NCBI RefSeq assembly: GCF_019219825.1
Contig: NZ_JAHUXH010000003.1
Location: forward strand, 1 to 64,000
Source: Streptomyces sp. TRM70350
Lineage (GTDB): Bacteria; Actinomycetota; Actinomycetes; Streptomycetales; Streptomycetaceae
Direction: 5' to 3'
DNA: 64,000 nt
Shown: positions 1 to 8,137 of the stretch, one piece after another
Layout: each line of letters starts with the position of its first letter
How positions within the stretch are numbered: the first letter of the stretch is position 1
The notes under the pieces: generated by a model
What the model saw: only the letters and a program-made list of their open reading frames with translations
What the model was told of the DNA's origin: nothing
Database searches by the model: none
Program-made: the position numbers and the translations under genes

Positions 1-2
1 GT

Positions 3-1256
3 GGTGACGACCGCGGCGGGTTCCGCCGCGATGACCGCGGGGAGCGCCGTGATGACCGGCGTGGCGATGACCGTGGCGGCTTCCGTCGTGACGAGCGGCG
101 TGGTGACGACCGTGGCGGGTTCCGCCGCGACGATCGCCGCGGCGATGACCGCGGCGGGTTCCGTCGTGACGACAGGCGTGAGGACCGGCGTGACGACCGT
201 CGCGACAGCGACCGGGGCGCATACGGCCGACGTGACGATCGCCGTGATGATCGCCGTGATGATCGGCGCGACGACCGTGAACGTGGCTTCCGGCGGGACG
301 ATCGTGGGGACCGTGGTGGATACGGTCGGCGTGAAGACCGGGGTGAGCGTGGTGGGTTCCGAGGGCGGGACGACCGTGGACGCGGTCCCCGGCGGGACGA
401 CCGTGGCGGTCGGCCCGGTGGCTTCCGCGGGCGTGATGACCGGCGCGGTGGCGGTCGGTTCCGTGAGGAGCGGGAGCGGGACCGTGAGCCCATCAAGCGG
501 CTGCCGATCCCGGAGGACGTGACCGGCGACGAGATCGACAAGGACGTACGCCAGGAGCTGCAGAGTCTGCCGAAGACGCTCGCGGAGGACGTCGCCAAGA
601 ACCTCGTCATGGTCGCGCGGCTGATCGACGAGGACCCCGAGGGGGCCTACGGCTACTCCAGGGTCGCCCTGCGGCTGGCGTCGCGCGTTGCCGCCGTACG
701 AGAGGCGGCCGGGTTCGCGGCGTATGCGAACCAGAAGTACGCGGAGGCGCTGGCCGAGTTCCGTGCGGCGCGGCGGATGACCGGCACCGTGGAACTGTGG
801 CCTGTCATGGCCGACTGCGAGCGTGGGCTCGGGCGGCCGGAGAAGGCGCTGGACATGGCCGGGGCGCCCGAGGTGCACAAGCTCGACAAGGCCGGGCAGG
901 TGGAGATGCGGCTCGTCGCGGCCGGTGCCCGGCGTGACATGGGGCAGCTCGACGCGGCCATCGTGACGCTGCAGAGCCCGGAGCTGGCCTCCAGCTCCGT
1001 GCAGCCGTGGACCGCGCGGCTGCGGTACGCGTATGCCGACGCGCTGCTCGCGGCCGGGCGGGAGCGTGAGGCGCGGGAGTGGTTCGCGAAGGCCGTGGAG
1101 GCGGACCGGGACGGCAGCACGGATGCCTCGGACCGGCTGGCCGAGCTGGACGGCGTGGAGTTCGTCGACGCCCTCGACGAGAGCCAGGAGGACGAGGGTG
1201 ACGAGGGCGAGGTCAAGGGCGACCCGGACTCCGCCGAGGGCGGCGACCGGGACTGA
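3..1256 (+). CDS. TPR-like protein with Arg/Asp/Gly-repeat N-terminal tail (5' end outside window)
   Basis: The frame is open at the left edge, so the start lies upstream. The first ~170 visible codons (3-515) are imperfect repeats of units such as RRDDRGGFRRDD, a highly charged low-complexity segment expected to be disordered. A helical region follows from about 530 with TPR-like pieces (AAYANQKYAEALAEF; YADALLAAGREREAREWF), then an acidic tail (EDEGDEGEVKGD). Function is unknown. RGG/RDD tails in other proteins often bind RNA or drive assembly, but that is inference here. A GTG at 519 could begin a shorter 245-aa protein, yet the repeat region is open in the same frame and has coding-like composition, so one long gene is preferred. 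Confidence 0.8.
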   Translation, partial: GDDRGGFRRDDRGERRDDRRGDDRGGFRRDERRGDDRGGFRRDDRRGDDRGGFRRDDRREDRRDDRRDSDRGAYGRRDDRRDDRRDDRRDDRERGFRRDDRGDRGGYGRREDRGERGGFRGRDDRGRGPRRDDRGGRPGGFRGRDDRRGGGRFREERERDREPIKRLPIPEDVTGDEIDKDVRQELQSLPKTLAEDVAKNLVMVARLIDEDPEGAYGYSRVALRLASRVAAVREAAGFAAYANQKYAEALAEFRAARRMTGTVELWPVMADCERGLGRPEKALDMAGAPEVHKLDKAGQVEMRLVAAGARRDMGQLDAAIVTLQSPELASSSVQPWTARLRYAYADALLAAGREREAREWFAKAVEADRDGSTDASDRLAELDGVEFVDALDESQEDEGDEGEVKGDPDSAEGGDRD

Positions 1257-1271
1257 CGTGCGGGTGTGAGA

Positions 1272-1306
1272 GGGGGCGGGATCCCCGTTTCGGGGGTCCC
1301 GCCCCC
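1272..1306. terminator. Strong hairpin between convergent genes
   Basis: Arms 1272-1286 and 1292-1306 pair over 15 bp with one G-T wobble; the loop is GTTTC. It lies between the stop of the TPR gene and the stop of the minus-strand DUF1015 gene, so it can serve both strands. There is no long T tract, which is normal in streptomycetes. Confidence 0.75.
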
Positions 1307-1339
1307 TTCGTATGGGCTCGTGTGTGCGGCGCCTGTGCG

Positions 1340-2650
1340 TCAGATGTTCAGGGCGCGTAGCACCAGGCCCGACGCCGGTTTGGGGCCGAACGACGTCGAC
1401 TTGCGGGGCATGGTGACGCCCTGGCGGGCCAGGTCTCGTACGACGTCCTCGTGGACCGGGTGCAGCAGGACCGCCGTACCGCCGCCGCGTTCCGCCTTGC
1501 GGACCGTGGCCGCCGCGTCGTGGATGTAGGCGATGTGGGCGGGGGAGTCCTCGGGGACGTGCCAGATGTGGTCGAGGAGGGTGGCGTGCAGGACCGTGGC
1601 GTCGAGGGTGCGCCATGCCTCGGGGCGGTCGGCGGGGATCGTGCGCGTCAGCAGGTCCGGGTCGGGACGGTCGACCAGGTGGAACTCGCCGTCGCCGGCG
1701 AGCAGGAAGGCGTTGCCTGACGCCGCGGCCTCGGCGAGGGCCGTGAGGGCTTCGGGGAGCGGTGCGTCCACGCGGCGTACGCGGAAGTGGCCGTGCAGGG
1801 CGGACAGGGCGTCGGGCACCGGCAGGCCGTGCAGGAGGCGGTGGATGGCGCGGACACGCAGGGGGTAGCGGGCGGTGTCGACCAGGAGGACCAGGCCGTA
1901 GTCCCAGGGGCTGGGGGAGGGGTGCTCGGCGCGCAGGCGGAGGTAGGTGGCCCAGCGGTGGTGGCCGTCGGCGATGAGGGCCTGGTGGTGGGCGAGGTCG
2001 GACTGGACGCGGGCCACGTCGTCGGGGTCGGTGACGGACCAGAGGCGGTGGCTGAAGCCGTCCTCGGTGGTGGTGGCGAGGAGCGGGGGTTTCTCGGCGG
2101 TCCGTTCGACGACCTCGTCGGCCGCCCGGCCGTTGCCGCGGTAGGTCAGCAGGAGGGGTTCGAGGTTCGCGGAGGTGGCGCGCATCAGGTCGGCGCGGTC
2201 GGCGACGATGTGCGGCATGACGTCCTCGTGCGGCAGGACCACGCCCTCCGACGGATCGGAGACGCGCAGGGCGCCGATGATTCCGCGCTGGAGCATGCCG
2301 TTGCCGTCGTACTGTTCGTAGACGTAGAGGCCGGGTTCGGGGTCGGCGGTCAGGACGCCCTCGGTGAGCCAGCGGTGCAGGGTGTCGGCGGCCCGGGCGT
2401 TGCGCGCGGTGGGAGTGTCGGCCTCGGGGAGGATCAGCCGGACGATGTTGTGCGGGTCCGCCGACTGCAAGTGGTGCACGCCGTCGGGGCGCACGACGAC
2501 GTCGTACGGCGGGGACGTCACGGCCGCGAGGCTGCCGACCCGGTCGGGGTCGTAGCGAAGGCCTCGGAACGGGGTGAGTTCAAGGCCTCGGAACGGGGTG
2601 AGTTCGAGGTCTCGGCGCGTCGTTGCTTCCGGGTGACCTGCTGTGTTCAT
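1340..2650 (-). CDS. DUF1015 family protein
   Basis: A 436-aa protein with the DUF1015 N-terminal pattern (FRGLRYDP, VTSPPYDVV) and internal IADGHHRWATYLRL, conserved in this family. The molecular function is not established. The start at 2650 is supported by a TACGAT hexamer six bases upstream and no Shine-Dalgarno sequence, suggesting a leaderless transcript. The N-terminus carries an exact duplication of LELTPFRG (residues ~16-31), encoded by a 24-bp tandem repeat. The gene is monocistronic and divergent from the HAD phosphatase. Confidence 0.85.
   Translation of the reverse strand: MNTAGHPEATTRRDLELTPFRGLELTPFRGLRYDPDRVGSLAAVTSPPYDVVVRPDGVHHLQSADPHNIVRLILPEADTPTARNARAADTLHRWLTEGVLTADPEPGLYVYEQYDGNGMLQRGIIGALRVSDPSEGVVLPHEDVMPHIVADRADLMRATSANLEPLLLTYRGNGRAADEVVERTAEKPPLLATTTEDGFSHRLWSVTDPDDVARVQSDLAHHQALIADGHHRWATYLRLRAEHPSPSPWDYGLVLLVDTARYPLRVRAIHRLLHGLPVPDALSALHGHFRVRRVDAPLPEALTALAEAAASGNAFLLAGDGEFHLVDRPDPDLLTRTIPADRPEAWRTLDATVLHATLLDHIWHVPEDSPAHIAYIHDAAATVRKAERGGGTAVLLHPVHEDVVRDLARQGVTMPRKSTSFGPKPASGLVLRALNI
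2561..2608 (-). repeat. 24-bp tandem duplication inside the DUF1015 gene
   Basis: Two adjacent 24-bp copies (2561-2584, 2585-2608) differ at one base and add eight in-frame residues (LELTPFRG twice). The family normally begins the domain with one such segment, so this looks like a recent slippage duplication. Confidence 0.85.
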
Positions 2651-2662
2651 CCCGGCATCGTA
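2651..2662 (-). promoter_or_regulatory. Leaderless-type -10 for the DUF1015 gene
   Basis: On the minus strand TACGAT (2657-2662) stands six bases before the ATG; no ribosome-binding site is present. Confidence 0.45.
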
Positions 2663-2732
2663 CGTGTGCCGTGGGTGTCAGTGGCGTAGGGCATGATCGG
2701 GAGAAAGCAGGTGGACCGAGGAGCGGTGGGGA

Positions 2733-3761
2733 ATGAGCCAGCAGGTCAGGACCAGGCCCGAGGGCAGCGGGCGGGCGCTGAGCGAGGCGTACGACACGGC
2801 GCTGCTCGACCTGGACGGGGTGGTGTACGCGGGTGGGGAGGCGATCGCGCACGCCGTCGACTCGCTCGTGGCCGCCCGTGCCGGAGGGATGCATCTCGCC
2901 TACGTGACGAACAACGCGCTGCGGACGCCGGACGCCGTGGCCGCGCACCTGACGGAGCTGGGGATACCGGCGGAGGCCGGTGACGTCATCACCTCGGCGC
3001 AGGCGGTCGCGCGGCTGATCGCCGAGCAGGTGCCCGCGGGGGCGCGGGTGCTCGTAGTCGGTGGCGCGGGGCTGCGGGTGGCGCTGCGGGAGCGGGGGCT
3101 CGTGCCGGTGGAGTCGGCGGATGACGATCCGGCCGCCGTCGTACAGGGGTACGGCGGGCCGGAGTTGCCGTGGGGGCGGTTCGCCGAGGCGTGTTATGCC
3201 ATCGCGCGCGGGGTGCCGTGGTTCGCGTCGAACACCGACCTGACGATTCCGAGCGCGCGCGGGATCGCGCCGGGCAACGGGGCGGCGGTGGCGGTGGTGC
3301 GGATCGCGACCGGTGCCGAGCCGCAGGTGGCGGGCAAGCCGTTGCCGCCGATGCACCGGGAGACGATCCTGCGGACGGGCGCGCGGCGGCCGCTGGTGGT
3401 GGGGGACCGGCTGGACACGGACATCGAGGGCGCGTTCAACGGCGGCGTCGACTCGCTGCTCGTGCTGACCGGGGTGACCGACGGGCCGCAGCTGCTCGCC
3501 GCGCCGCCGCAGCACCGGCCGACGTATGTCGACGCGGATCTGCGGGGGATGCTCGCCGGGCAGCCGGAGGTCGTCGAGGCCGGGGCGGGCTTCCGGTGTG
3601 GTGGCTGGACGGCGACGGCCGGGGACGGGCGGCTGGAGCTGGACGGTGAGGGGGAGGCGCTGGACGGATTGCGGGCGCTGTGTGCGGCGGCCTGGACTGC
3701 TGCTGGGGAAGGGGTTTGTGAGCTGGACGGGGGGAAGGCGTTGGCGAGGCTGGCGTTGTAG
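2733..3761 (+). CDS. HAD-superfamily (class IIA, NagD-like) phosphatase
   Basis: A 342-aa protein with all four HAD motifs: nucleophile LLDLDGVVYAG near residue 26, motif II VTNN, lysine motif AGKPLPP, and acidic motif GDRLDTDIEG. The cap arrangement matches class IIA HAD phosphatases, which dephosphorylate small sugar phosphates, phosphoglycolate or nucleotides; the substrate cannot be read from sequence. The ATG at 2733 follows a GAGGAG-containing leader. The C-terminal ~60 residues (a Gly/Ala-rich WTATAGDGRLEL segment) extend beyond the usual domain and are typical of actinobacterial members. Confidence 0.88.
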   Translation: MSQQVRTRPEGSGRALSEAYDTALLDLDGVVYAGGEAIAHAVDSLVAARAGGMHLAYVTNNALRTPDAVAAHLTELGIPAEAGDVITSAQAVARLIAEQVPAGARVLVVGGAGLRVALRERGLVPVESADDDPAAVVQGYGGPELPWGRFAEACYAIARGVPWFASNTDLTIPSARGIAPGNGAAVAVVRIATGAEPQVAGKPLPPMHRETILRTGARRPLVVGDRLDTDIEGAFNGGVDSLLVLTGVTDGPQLLAAPPQHRPTYVDADLRGMLAGQPEVVEAGAGFRCGGWTATAGDGRLELDGEGEALDGLRALCAAAWTAAGEGVCELDGGKALARLAL

Positions 3762-3803
3762 CGGGGTGGGGTGCGGGTCGGGGTGACATCAAGAAGGTCG
3801 CCG

Positions 3804-4151
3804 CTACAGAAGCTTCCTGAGGCGGAACAGATCCAGCAGGCTCGCCTCCAGCTTCACCCGGCCCGAGCCCCAGGCCTTGGCGAAGTGCAGCTCGCCGTCC
3901 ACCAGGGCCACCAGGTCGTCTCCGGCCATGGCCAGCCTGATCTGGGCCTTCTCGGGCGGCGGGCCCTGGACGGTGTCGTGCACCGTGATCCGCCTGTCCC
4001 GCATACGGCCGACGAAGGTGATGTCCAGGTCGGTGATGTGGCAGCTCACGGACCGGTCCATGGCGGCAGCCGCACCGACGTCGCCCTCGGCGTGCCGCAT
4101 GTTGTCCGAGAGCTTCTCCAGTGCCGCGCGGCACTCCTCGATCGTCGCCAT
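3804..4151 (-). CDS. SCP2-like sterol-binding-fold protein
   Basis: A 115-aa protein with an SCP2-like pattern (AMAGDDLVALVDGELHFAKAWGSG), a small hydrophobic-cavity fold often used for lipid binding. The ligand is unknown. The frame stays open far upstream, but ATG 4151 is preferred because TACCGT lies eight bases before it and longer versions would run into the divergent gene. It is convergent with the HAD gene only 42 bp away. Confidence 0.75.
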   Translation of the reverse strand: MATIEECRAALEKLSDNMRHAEGDVGAAAAMDRSVSCHITDLDITFVGRMRDRRITVHDTVQGPPPEKAQIRLAMAGDDLVALVDGELHFAKAWGSGRVKLEASLLDLFRLRKLL

Positions 4152-4194
4152 CGCGACCGACGGTACCGCAGGGCTTCGCGGTAGCGTTCGGGGC
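4152..4194. promoter_or_regulatory. Back-to-back leaderless promoters
   Basis: Only 43 bp separate two divergent start codons. The minus gene has TACCGT (4160-4165) eight bases before its ATG; the plus gene has TAGCGT (4182-4187) seven bases before its ATG. Neither has a Shine-Dalgarno sequence. The two -10 boxes are 16 bp apart, so polymerase footprints must overlap. Confidence 0.55.
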
Positions 4195-4500
4195 ATGAAC
4201 GACTCAGCGCCCGAGGCGCCCCAGGCGCCCGAGGAACCGACGGCCGCGGAGGACGGTCCCGCGGGCGGACCCGAGCACGACCCCGCCGCGCCCGCCCCGC
4301 TCGGCGTGCCCCGCACCCACACCGGCAACGCCGAGGTGGACGACCGGCTGGAGCGGCTGGCCGACGCCGACCACCTGGCCACCGACGGACACGTCGAGGT
4401 GTACGAGGATGTACATCGGGGGCTGCGCGACGCGCTCACCGCGCTCGACGCCCGCCCGGGACCTCCGGCGCCCTCACCGTCGTACGGACATAGGAGCTGA
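4195..4500 (+). CDS. Small acidic hypothetical protein, first gene before tlyA
   Basis: A 101-aa protein, Pro/Ala/Glu-rich and probably disordered for ~40 residues, followed by a helical segment (VDDRLERLADADHLATDGHVEVYEDVHRGL has this core; pieces VDDRLERLADAD and VEVYEDVHRGLRDAL). No catalytic motif is visible. Its stop lies seven bases before the tlyA GTG and it supplies tlyA's AGGAG site, so the two are probably co-transcribed. I do not recognise a characterised family. Confidence 0.7.
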   Translation: MNDSAPEAPQAPEEPTAAEDGPAGGPEHDPAAPAPLGVPRTHTGNAEVDDRLERLADADHLATDGHVEVYEDVHRGLRDALTALDARPGPPAPSPSYGHRS

Positions 4501-4507
4501 ACCGAAC

Positions 4508-5323
4508 GTGGCAGGAGTCGCACGCCGCCGTCTCGACGCGGAGCTGGTCCGCCGGAAGCTCGCGCGCTCGCGCGAGCACGCCGGCCGGCTGATCGCCGCC
4601 GGGCGGGTCAGCGTCGGCAAGACGGTCGCGACCAAACCGGCCACCCAGGTGGAGACCGCCGCGGCGATCGTCGTCGCGGCCGACGACAGCGATCCCGAGT
4701 ACGTGTCCCGGGGCGGCCACAAGCTCGCGGGCGCACTGGAGGTCTTCGTACCGCAGGGGCTGGTCGTCGAGGGGCGGCGGGCGCTGGACGCCGGGGCCTC
4801 CACCGGCGGTTTCACCGATGTGCTGTTGCGGGCGGGGGCCGCGCATGTCGTCGCCGTGGACGTCGGATACGGACAACTCGCCTGGACTCTGCAGCGCGAT
4901 GAACGCGTCACCGTCAAGGACCGTACGAACGTACGGGAGTTGACGCTTGAAGCGATCGATGGGGAACCTGTGGATCTTGTGGTGGGGGATCTGTCCTTCA
5001 TCCCGCTCGGGCTGGTCCTGCCCGCCCTCGTGCGGTGTGTACGGCCGGACGCCGACCTGGTGATGATGGTCAAGCCGCAGTTCGAGGTGGGCAAGGAACG
5101 GCTGGGCAGCGGGGGAGTGGTACGGAGTCCGCAGCTGCGGGCCGAGGCCGTGTGCGCGGTGGCCGAGCGGGCCTGGGAGCTGGGGCTCGGGGTGAAGGGC
5201 GTGACGGCCAGTCCGCTGCCCGGGCCCTCGGGGAATGTCGAGTACTTTCTGTGGCTGCGGGCCGGGGCTCCCCGACTGGACCCGGCCGACGTCGACCGTG
5301 CAGTTGCGGAGGGGCCGCGTTGA
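4508..5323 (+). CDS. tlyA: TlyA-family rRNA 2'-O-methyltransferase / hemolysin-like protein
   Basis: A 271-aa protein with an N-terminal S4 RNA-binding domain (residues ~5-60: RRLDAELVRRKLARSREHA) and a FtsJ/TlyA methyltransferase domain with SAM-site ALDAGASTGGFTDVLLRAG and VVGDLSFIPL. Mycobacterial TlyA 2'-O-methylates cytidines in 16S and 23S rRNA and sets capreomycin sensitivity; that role is inferred. GTG 4508 follows AGGAG by about ten bases. The TGA stop overlaps the TTG start of nadK (TTGA), indicating translational coupling. Confidence 0.93.
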   Translation: MAGVARRRLDAELVRRKLARSREHAGRLIAAGRVSVGKTVATKPATQVETAAAIVVAADDSDPEYVSRGGHKLAGALEVFVPQGLVVEGRRALDAGASTGGFTDVLLRAGAAHVVAVDVGYGQLAWTLQRDERVTVKDRTNVRELTLEAIDGEPVDLVVGDLSFIPLGLVLPALVRCVRPDADLVMMVKPQFEVGKERLGSGGVVRSPQLRAEAVCAVAERAWELGLGVKGVTASPLPGPSGNVEYFLWLRAGAPRLDPADVDRAVAEGPR

Positions 5324-6225
5324 CAGCGAACCGAACTCGTACTGTTTTTCTGCTCGCCCACACCGGACGGCCCGCGGCCGTGCGCAGCGCAGAGCTGGTG
5401 GTCAAGGGGCTGCTGCGGTCCGGCATCGGCGTGCGGGTGCTGGAGGCGGAGGCGCGTGATCTGCCGCTGCCGGACGAGGTGGAGCTGGTCAAGGAGGCGA
5501 CTCCGCAGTGCCTCGACGGGTGCGAGCTGCTGATCGTGCTCGGCGGTGACGGGACGCTGCTGCGGGGCGCGGAGTTCGCGCGGGCGTCCGGGGTGCCGAT
5601 GCTCGGCGTCAACCTCGGGCGGGTGGGCTTCCTCGCCGAGGCCGAGCGGGACGACCTGGACAAGGTCGTCGACCGGGTGGTGACGCGGGCGTACGAGGTC
5701 GAGGAGCGGATGACGGTCGACGTCGTCGTGCTCAGCAACGGGGACATCGTGCACACCGACTGGGCGCTGAACGAGGCGGCCGTGCAGAAGGCGGGCGCCG
5801 AGAAGCTGCTTGAGGTCGTTCTCGAGATCGATGGGCGGCCGGTGACCGGGTTCGGGTGTGACGGGATCGTGCTGTCGACGCCCACCGGGTCGACGGCGTA
5901 TGCGTTTTCCGCTGGTGGGCCTGTGGTGTGGCCCGAGGTGGAGGCGCTGTTGATGGTGCCGATCAGTGCGCACGCGTTGTTCGCGAAGCCGTTGGTGACG
6001 TCGCCGGATTCGGTGCTTGCGGTGGAGGTGCTGCCGCACATCCCGCCGGGGGTTCTGTGGTGTGACGGGCGGCGGACCGTGGAGTTGCCGCCGAGGGCGC
6101 GGGTCGAGGTGCGGCGGGGGGCTGTGCCGGTACGGCTGGCTCGGCTGCATCATGCTTCGTTCACGGATCGGCTGGTGGCCAAGTTTGCGTTGCCTGTTTC
6201 TGGGTGGCGGGGGGCTCCGCATTAG
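5320..6225 (+). CDS. nadK: NAD kinase
   Basis: A 301-aa ATP-NAD kinase producing NADP+. It carries the diagnostic GGDGT motif (VLGGDGTLLRGA), the downstream LGVNLGRVGFLAE block and the NE/D motif region (DWALNEAAVQKAG). The start is taken as TTG 5320 because it overlaps the tlyA stop and follows a GGAGG run at the right distance; no ATG or GTG fits as well. The tlyA-nadK-recN order is widely conserved in Actinobacteria. Confidence 0.93.
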   Translation: MTANRTRTVFLLAHTGRPAAVRSAELVVKGLLRSGIGVRVLEAEARDLPLPDEVELVKEATPQCLDGCELLIVLGGDGTLLRGAEFARASGVPMLGVNLGRVGFLAEAERDDLDKVVDRVVTRAYEVEERMTVDVVVLSNGDIVHTDWALNEAAVQKAGAEKLLEVVLEIDGRPVTGFGCDGIVLSTPTGSTAYAFSAGGPVVWPEVEALLMVPISAHALFAKPLVTSPDSVLAVEVLPHIPPGVLWCDGRRTVELPPRARVEVRRGAVPVRLARLHHASFTDRLVAKFALPVSGWRGAPH

Positions 6226-6240
6226 CTGATGCCGGTGGTC

Positions 6241-6311
6241 GAGTGCGGGTGGTGTGTGGTTTCTTGCGCCCACGCGGCGGAGCCGCATATCGACACAGCC
6301 CCGCGCCCCTT
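6241..6311. repeat. Dispersed extragenic Streptomyces repeat, copy 1
   Basis: A GC-rich extragenic element containing CACGCGGCGGAGCCGC and, after a short gap, ACAGCCCCGCGCCCCTT. The inverted version appears at 33412-33480 and a related one at 50427-50479. Elements with these cores are common between streptomycete genes, from general experience. Confidence 0.6.
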
Positions 6312-6374
6312 CCCCGGCGTGCACTCGCGTGGGTGACATGGGTGGCCCGCGTGCACTTCTGCTCCCGGACCTCG

Positions 6375-6387
6375 TATGGTCGTGTCC
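6375..6387 (+). promoter_or_regulatory. Leaderless-type -10 for recN
   Basis: TATGGT (6375-6380) is followed by seven bases and the GTG at 6388. This places transcription start at or very near the codon and argues for that start over ATG 6376 or ATG 6400. Confidence 0.55.
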
Positions 6388-8118
6388 GTGTTGGAGGAGA
6401 TGCGGATACGGTCGCTCGGAGTCATCGACGATGCCGTCGTCGAGCTGTCGCCGGGGTTCACCGCTGTCACCGGTGAGACGGGTGCGGGCAAGACCATGGT
6501 GGTCACCAGCCTGGGGCTGTTGCTGGGTGGGCGGGCGGATCCGGCGCTCGTGCGGATCGGGGCCGACAAGGCGGTCGTGGAGGGGCGGATCACCGTGCCC
6601 GCGGACGCCTCGGTCGCCGTACGGGCCGAGGAGGCCGGGGCCGAGCTCGACGACGGGGCCCTGCTGATCAGCCGTACCGTTTCCGCCGAGGGGCGGTCCC
6701 GGGCGCATCTCGGGGGGCGGTCCGTGCCCGTGGGGGTGCTGGCCGAGCTCGCCGACGAGCTGGTGGCCGTGCACGGGCAGACCGACCAGCAGGGACTGCT
6801 GAAGCTGTCGCGGCAGCGGCAGGCGCTCGACCGGTACGCCGGTGACGCGGTCGCCGGGCCGCTGGCCAAGTACTCCGAGGCCTACCGGCGGCTGCGGGCC
6901 GTCTCCGCCGAGCTCGAAGAGATCACCATGCGCGCGCGTGAACGGGCTCAGGAAGCCGACATGCTGCGGTACGGGCTCGACGAGATCGCCGCCGTCGAGC
7001 CGCGGGCCGGGGAGGACGTGGAGCTGGCCGAGGAGGCAGAGCGGCTGGGGCACGCCGAGGCGCTGGCGTCCGCCGCCACGGCCGCTCACGTGGCGCTCGC
7101 GGGCAATCCGGAGGACCCCGAGGGCGTCGACGCCTCGACGCTGGTCGCAGGCGCGCATCGGGCGCTGGAGGCCGTACGGTCGCACGACCCGGCGCTGGCG
7201 GCGCTCGCCGACCGGATCGGGGAGATCGGGATCCTGCTGGGCGATGTGGCGGGGGAGTTGGCGGGGTACGCCGACGATCTGGACGCCGATCCGCTGCGGC
7301 TGGCGGCGGTCGAGGAGCGGCGGGCCGCGCTCACCGCGCTGACCCGGAAGTACGGCGAGGACATCAACGCCGTGCTCGCCTGGGCCGAGCAGGGCGCCGC
7401 ACGGCTCACCGAACTCGACGGCGACGACGAGCGGATCGGGGAGCTGACCGCCGAGCGGGACGCGCTGCGCGCCGAACTCGGCGGGCTGGCCCAGGCGTTG
7501 ACGGACGCGCGGACGGAGGCGGCCGAGCGGTTCGCGGCCGCCGTGACCGCCGAGCTGGCCTCGCTCGCCATGCCGCACGCGCGCGTGTCGTTCGCCATCC
7601 GGCAGACCGAGGACCCGGACGGCGTCGAGGTCGGCGGCCGTCCGGTGGCGTACGGGCCGTCGGGTGCCGACGAGGTCGAGCTGCTGCTCGCGCCCCACCC
7701 CGGTGCGCCGCCCCGGCCCATCGCCAAGGGGGCGTCCGGCGGTGAGCTGTCGCGCGTGATGCTGGCCGTGGAGGTCGTGTTCGCGGGGACGGATCCGGTG
7801 CCGACGTACCTCTTCGACGAGGTGGACGCCGGTGTGGGGGGCAAGGCCGCGGTGGAGATCGGGCGGCGGCTGGCCCGGCTGGCGAAGACCGCGCAGGTCG
7901 TCGTGGTGACGCACCTGCCGCAGGTGGCCGCCTTCGCCGACCGGCAGTTGCTGGTCGAGAAGACGAACGACGGGTCGGTGACCCGGTCCGGTGTGAAGGT
8001 GCTGGAGGGCGAGGACCGGATCCGGGAGCTGTCCCGGATGCTGGCGGGTCAGGAGGACTCGCAGACGGCGCGGGCGCATGCGGAGGAGTTGCTGGAGACC
8101 GCTCGGGCGGACGTCTAG
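6388..8118 (+). CDS. recN: DNA repair protein RecN
   Basis: A 576-aa SMC-like ATPase used in double-strand-break repair. It shows an N-terminal Walker A (GETGAGKTMVV), a central coiled-coil region rich in Ala/Glu/Leu/Arg (residues ~150-370), the signature KGASGGELSRVMLAVE, and Walker B LFDEVDAGVGG. Length matches the family. The start is GTG 6388 on the basis of the TATGGT-N7 arrangement; ATG 6400 is the main alternative. The dispersed repeat and this promoter separate it from nadK, so it can be expressed alone. Confidence 0.93.
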   Translation: MLEEMRIRSLGVIDDAVVELSPGFTAVTGETGAGKTMVVTSLGLLLGGRADPALVRIGADKAVVEGRITVPADASVAVRAEEAGAELDDGALLISRTVSAEGRSRAHLGGRSVPVGVLAELADELVAVHGQTDQQGLLKLSRQRQALDRYAGDAVAGPLAKYSEAYRRLRAVSAELEEITMRARERAQEADMLRYGLDEIAAVEPRAGEDVELAEEAERLGHAEALASAATAAHVALAGNPEDPEGVDASTLVAGAHRALEAVRSHDPALAALADRIGEIGILLGDVAGELAGYADDLDADPLRLAAVEERRAALTALTRKYGEDINAVLAWAEQGAARLTELDGDDERIGELTAERDALRAELGGLAQALTDARTEAAERFAAAVTAELASLAMPHARVSFAIRQTEDPDGVEVGGRPVAYGPSGADEVELLLAPHPGAPPRPIAKGASGGELSRVMLAVEVVFAGTDPVPTYLFDEVDAGVGGKAAVEIGRRLARLAKTAQVVVVTHLPQVAAFADRQLLVEKTNDGSVTRSGVKVLEGEDRIRELSRMLAGQEDSQTARAHAEELLETARADV

Positions 8119-8137
8119 CAGGTCGTACGGTTGCGCG

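Noticed and set aside
1..522. GTG-started Ala/Thr/Val-rich frame
   Set aside because: Repeat-derived shadow; frame 3 is continuous with the TPR gene and has the expected composition.
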